A model generated the notes under the pieces. It was not told where the DNA came from. It saw only the letters and a list, made by a program, of their open reading frames with translations, and ran no database searches. From Cytophagia bacterium (GTDB lineage: Bacteria; Bacteroidota; Bacteroidia; UBA7662): a stretch of DNA of 7,980 nucleotides. Made by a program: the position numbers and the translations under genes. Within the stretch, counting starts at the first letter, position 1. Each line of letters begins with the position of its first letter. Location of the stretch: positions 1 through 7,980 of the forward strand of contig RFOZ01000054.1 in NCBI GenBank assembly GCA_009926405.1, read 5' to 3'. Below are positions 5,190 through 7,980 of the stretch, piece by piece.

Positions 5190-7667
5190 TTAGGCCGAGG
5201 GTAGGGGTGGGTAGTAACCGGGTTCTGCCCTGGACATCAGGCCCCAAACTGCTTCGACCACATCATCCACCGAAGGTTTGCTAAAATAATCTCCGTCTGA
5301 TCCGTAGGCCGGTCGATGGGCTTTGGCTGTTAAGGTGACCGGAGCCCAGTCTAGCAAGGGAAAGCCGTTTTGGACTTCCAGAATTTGTTGTAACAAATAT
5401 GACGAAGCCCCGCCCGGAACATCTTCGTCCAGAATCAGGAGTCGGGATGTTTTGCGCAGCGATTGAGCGCATAGCCCGTTCACGTCAAAGGGTAGCAAGC
5501 TTTGTGCATCCATCACTTCGACCGAAACACCCATGTTCTGAAGTAAATCTGCTGCTTCCATCGCAATTCGGCAGCAAGAACCATAGGTGACCAACGTAAG
5601 GTCCGACCCTTCCCGTAGGACTTCGGGGTGGCCGGGGATTGCCCGAAACTCGTGGAGGTTATCGGGTAATTTTTCTTTGAGCCGGTAACCGTTCAAGCAT
5701 TCCACCACCAGGGCCGGTTCATCGCAATGCATGAGGGTATTGTAAAATCCGGCCGCTTGAACCATGTTCCTAGGCACCAAAACCAGCATGCCGCGAAGCG
5801 AATGCAGGATCATGCCCATAGGTGATCCGGAATGCCAAATGCCTTCCAGGCGGTGACCACGGGTTCGAACCAGGAGGGGGGCTTTCTGTCCGCCGGCGCT
5901 GCGATATTGCAGGGTTGCGGCATCATCGCTCAGAATCTGAAGGGCAAAGAGCAAGTAATCCAAGTATTGAATTTCGACCAGTGGGCGTAGGCCTCGCATT
6001 GCAGCCCCCAATCCCTGTCCAACTATGCTCATTTCACGGATGCCGGTATCGGTCACTCGACTTTCTCCGTATTTTTCCTGAAGACCTGCAAAACCTTGGT
6101 TGACATCGCCAATTTTTCCAACATCTTCGCCGAGGGCAAAAAACGTTGGCTCCTTGGCCAACCAATAATCAAAGCATTGGTTCAAAACTTCGAAACCATT
6201 AAGTTCGGGTGAACTTTCAGAATAAACAGGGGAGACCGGAACCTGGTTGTTCACCGAAGTAGATGAAAGACTGTGCAGGCCCCTGTTGTAAAACACATGG
6301 TGCATGCTGTCCATGCGACTGCGCAAATTCAGCAAGCCTTTGGTGGCCTCCCGAATGCCTGGGTCCTGGTGGTGATGGAGGTTGTTTTGGTGCGTAACCC
6401 ATAAGCTACGTCGCAGGGCTTGCATCAAGTCACGTCGCAAGGGTTCGCGTTCGGCTTGAAGGGAATTAATAATCGTTTGCAATGAGGAGAGGGCCGTTGG
6501 GACCTGTTGACCAAGAGCCGAAACCAAAGAATGAAGCCCTTGGTTCACCTCGTCGTACCATGGAGCAAAGCTTTGACGAAAGGCCTTGTAAGCCCTGGTT
6601 TGGGCCTCTTTGGCTTCGGCAGCTGCCTCCGCCTCGATTTGATCCAGGGTTGCCTCATCGGCCCAGGGTTGTTCCAACAACCAAGAACGCATACGGATGA
6701 GGCCATCGTTGTCTTTTTCCCACTGAAGACGCTCGGCGCTCTTGTAGCGCTCGTGGGATCCGGAGGTGCTGTGGCCCTGGGGCTGTGTCAATTCCGTAAC
6801 ATGGAACAACACCGGCATATGATCCTCGCGGCAAGCATCGGCTGCCTTCAAATAAAGAGCACAGAGCCTTGGGTAATCCCAACCTGGGCAGGTATAAAAG
6901 CGATAGCCTTTGCCGTCCGGCCCTGTTCGAAATCCTTGAAGCAGGGATCCAATGTTTTCTTTGGTGGTTTGGTACGATGCGGGGACCGAAATTCCGTAGG
7001 CATCGTCCCAAATGGAAACAAAAAGCGGAACCTGCAAAACTCCGGCCGCGTTAATGGTTTCCCAAAAATGGCCCTCGCTGGTCGATGCATTTCCGATGGT
7101 TACAAAAGAAATTTCATTGCCGTTTACGCTGAATGGGGAGTTCTTGGACAGTTCTTGGTGTTGACGGTACCATTTGGAGGCATACGCAATGCCCAGGCCC
7201 CGTCCCATTTGACCCCCGGTCGGAGAAATATCCGACGTGGATTGGGGAGCCCGTGTAAGGTCGACAAATTCACCCGCTGAATTAAGCCAGCGCGTTGCAA
7301 AATGCCCGTTCATGGAGCGTCCCCCGGAGGCCGGTTCGTGCTCGATGCTGGGATGCGCATACAATTGGGCAAAGAAGGCGTCCAAGGTGGTCATCCCCGT
7401 CGCCAACATAAACGTTTGGTCTCTGTAATAGCCTGATCGGATGTCCCCCGCTTTGAAGGCTTTGGCCATGGCCAGCTGAGGGAGTTCTTTGCCATCGCCA
7501 AAAATTCCGAATTTGGCTTTGCCGGTCAGGACTTCTTTGCGGCCCAAAAGGCTGGCATGGCGGCTCAGCCACCCCAAGCGGTAATCGGCCAAAATTTCCC
7601 CAATTAGCTCCTCCTGGTTGAGGGCTGTGGAGGATGGGGAGGTGGGTGCAAGGTCCTGGTGGCTCAT
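5190..7667 (-). CDS. Fused 2-oxoacid dehydrogenase E1 (alpha and beta subunits in one chain)
   Basis: Thiamine-diphosphate-dependent E1 that decarboxylates a 2-oxoacid and transfers the acyl group to a lipoyl E2; most likely branched-chain 2-oxoacid type, though the substrate is inferred. At 825 residues it joins an alpha part (about 20-320) to a beta part (about 488-815) by a helical linker rich in Ala, Glu and Arg (about 320-485). The alpha part shows SPTGGQMGRGLGIAYA (148-163), the cofactor/Mg motif IGNASTSEGHFWETINAAGV (191-210) ending in WDDAYGIS (220-227), and a QPQGHSTSGSHERY loop (296-309). The beta part shows GEDVG (513-517), TGIREMSIVGQG (541-552) with the cofactor-activating Glu545, HRLEGIWHSG with candidate catalytic His612, and DEDVPGGAS (747-755). 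Classic GDG and NN are GNA and DD here. The ATG at 7667 follows a C-rich leader without Shine-Dalgarno. No E2 or E3 gene is in the window. Confidence 0.92.
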   Translation of the reverse strand: MSHQDLAPTSPSSTALNQEELIGEILADYRLGWLSRHASLLGRKEVLTGKAKFGIFGDGKELPQLAMAKAFKAGDIRSGYYRDQTFMLATGMTTLDAFFAQLYAHPSIEHEPASGGRSMNGHFATRWLNSAGEFVDLTRAPQSTSDISPTGGQMGRGLGIAYASKWYRQHQELSKNSPFSVNGNEISFVTIGNASTSEGHFWETINAAGVLQVPLFVSIWDDAYGISVPASYQTTKENIGSLLQGFRTGPDGKGYRFYTCPGWDYPRLCALYLKAADACREDHMPVLFHVTELTQPQGHSTSGSHERYKSAERLQWEKDNDGLIRMRSWLLEQPWADEATLDQIEAEAAAEAKEAQTRAYKAFRQSFAPWYDEVNQGLHSLVSALGQQVPTALSSLQTIINSLQAEREPLRRDLMQALRRSLWVTHQNNLHHHQDPGIREATKGLLNLRSRMDSMHHVFYNRGLHSLSSTSVNNQVPVSPVYSESSPELNGFEVLNQCFDYWLAKEPTFFALGEDVGKIGDVNQGFAGLQEKYGESRVTDTGIREMSIVGQGLGAAMRGLRPLVEIQYLDYLLFALQILSDDAATLQYRSAGGQKAPLLVRTRGHRLEGIWHSGSPMGMILHSLRGMLVLVPRNMVQAAGFYNTLMHCDEPALVVECLNGYRLKEKLPDNLHEFRAIPGHPEVLREGSDLTLVTYGSCCRIAMEAADLLQNMGVSVEVMDAQSLLPFDVNGLCAQSLRKTSRLLILDEDVPGGASSYLLQQILEVQNGFPLLDWAPVTLTAKAHRPAYGSDGDYFSKPSVDDVVEAVWGLMSRAEPGYYPPLPSA
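7111..7127 (+). repeat. 17-nt exact direct repeat, copy 2 (within E1 gene, antisense)
   Basis: Identical over 17 nt to 4897-4913. On the minus strand it encodes part of the VNGNEIS segment at about residues 181-187 of the E1 protein. The E1 mRNA is therefore perfectly complementary to the clpS mRNA just after its start codon. The repeat itself is certain; any function is speculation. Confidence 0.8.
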
Positions 7668-7711
7668 GGGTGGGGGGATCGCCCGGCAAGGACGACGTAT
7701 TCAAATCGATG

Positions 7712-7719
7712 CAAAGATA
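7712..7719 (-). promoter_or_regulatory. Predicted -7 element for the E1 gene
   Basis: Read on the minus strand this is TATCTTTG, an exact match to the Bacteroidota -7 consensus TAnnTTTG. It would place the transcription start at about 7703-7706 and give a leader of around 38 nt before the ATG at 7667. No good -33 TTTG is present at the expected distance, so the promoter may be weak or need an activator. The leader ends in a C-rich stretch directly before the start codon, without Shine-Dalgarno. Confidence 0.4.
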
Positions 7720-7742
7720 AATCAGGACAATTTTAGGCAGAC

Positions 7743-7777
7743 TTTGCGTTGATTAAGGGTATGTATCTTTATTTTTG
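7743..7777 (+). promoter_or_regulatory. Bacteroidota-type promoter for the DUF1573 gene
   Basis: TATTTTTG at 7770-7777 matches the Bacteroidota -7 consensus TAnnTTTG exactly. An overlapping near match, TATCTTTA, lies at 7764-7771. Upstream -33 candidates are TTTG at 7743-7746 (17 nt before the near match, 23 nt before the exact one) and TTG at 7749-7751 (18 nt before the exact one). Transcription would start at about 7783-7786, giving a leader of roughly 15-18 nt. The leader shows no Shine-Dalgarno. The site is a consensus match only. Confidence 0.5.
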
Positions 7778-7789
7778 ACCTTTAATCAA
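7749..7789. promoter_or_regulatory. Operator-like inverted repeat around the DUF1573 -7 element
   Basis: The left arm TTGATTAAGGGT (7749-7760) and right arm ACCTTTAATCAA (7778-7789) are reverse complements at 11 of 12 positions, separated by 17 nt. The left arm lies between the -33 and -7 candidates; the right arm abuts the exact -7 match and covers the probable transcription start. Arm centres are 29 bp apart, a little under three helical turns. This layout fits a dimeric repressor site, possibly also affecting the divergent E1 gene. An RNA hairpin is less likely because transcription probably starts after the left arm. Confidence 0.45.
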
Positions 7790-7800
7790 ACGTCTCACTT

Positions 7801-7980
7801 ATGAAAACCCTCTTTTCCGTTCTTTTAACGTTGGCTTTGGCCGTTCCCGCTTTGGCCCAAACCGAAAGCAAAGACAAGCCTGTCATTAAGTTCAAATCCG
7901 AAAACCACGATTTTGGCAAGATCAAAGAAGGTGTACAGGCTACCCACGAATTTGAATTTGTCAACACCGGCAAAGGCGCC
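7801..7980 (+). CDS. DUF1573-type exported protein (3' partial)
   Basis: The first 60 residues of a protein running off the window. The N-terminus is a typical Sec signal peptide: a Lys at position 2, a hydrophobic core (LFSVLLTLALAVPA) and a likely signal peptidase I site after ALA at 17-19, before Gln20. The mature part begins with a charged stretch and then HDFGKIKEGVQATHEFEFVN at about 41-60. This matches the start of DUF1573 domains, which in Bacteroidota are small Ig-like secreted or periplasmic proteins of unknown function (typical pattern FDFGxIxEGxxxxHxFxFxN). It is divergent from the E1 gene across a 133-nt regulatory region with its own promoter and an operator-like inverted repeat. 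The missing C-terminus prevents judging domain number or a sorting signal. Confidence 0.85.
   Translation, partial: MKTLFSVLLTLALAVPALAQTESKDKPVIKFKSENHDFGKIKEGVQATHEFEFVNTGKGA

Noticed and set aside
6507..7280. A 257-codon open frame on the + strand, antisense to the E1 gene.
   Set aside because: It lies wholly within a well-supported gene on the other strand, has no recognisable motif, and its length is explained by the codon bias of the E1 gene.

Overview
The window looks like an ordinary chromosomal segment from a member of the Bacteroidota. The evidence is threefold. The ClpC, PrmA, ClpS and fused E1 proteins carry sequence signatures I associate with that phylum. No clear Shine-Dalgarno precedes the start codons. 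The one real intergenic region holds Bacteroidota-type -7 elements (TAnnTTTG) on both strands. Base composition is about half G+C by eye, fairly high for Flavobacteriia-like lineages, so I do not commit to a class. No mobile elements, tRNA or rRNA genes, CRISPR arrays or phage genes are visible, and base composition shows no obvious island.

Region 1 (1-5184, + strand) is a tightly packed five-gene run: clpC (5' end outside the window), a Bacteroidota-type GlmU-like sugar-nucleotidyltransferase/left-handed beta-helix protein, tpiA, prmA and clpS. The junctions are a 4-nt ATGA overlap, a 7-nt gap, and two 2-nt gaps (with possible TTG starts overlapping the preceding stop). There is no room for internal promoters or terminators outside coding sequence, so the genes are probably co-transcribed and translationally coupled. 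The run begins with a AAA+ unfoldase (ClpC) and ends with the matching type of N-degron adaptor (ClpS). Between them lie a sugar-nucleotide-type enzyme, a glycolytic enzyme and the ribosomal protein L11 methyltransferase.

Region 2 (5190-7667, - strand) is one large gene for a 2-oxoacid dehydrogenase E1 with alpha and beta subunits fused in one chain. It converges on clpS with only 5 nt between the stop codons. Its thiamine-diphosphate/Mg motif has an Asp/Asn exchange relative to the classic GDG...NN pattern.

Region 3 (7668-7800) is a 133-nt divergent regulatory region. It has a -7 element facing the E1 gene and, facing the other way, a promoter whose -7 element sits inside an imperfect 12-bp inverted repeat (11 of 12 positions match) that looks like an operator. 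Region 4 (7801-7980) is the start of an exported DUF1573-type protein that runs off the window.

I found no convincing undescribed system. The most useful second-look items are the operator-like inverted repeat, a 17-nt exact repeat that makes the E1 mRNA perfectly complementary to the start of the clpS mRNA, the E1 cofactor-motif variant, a roughly 24-residue insertion in PrmA, and the unfoldase/adaptor bracketing of the operon.
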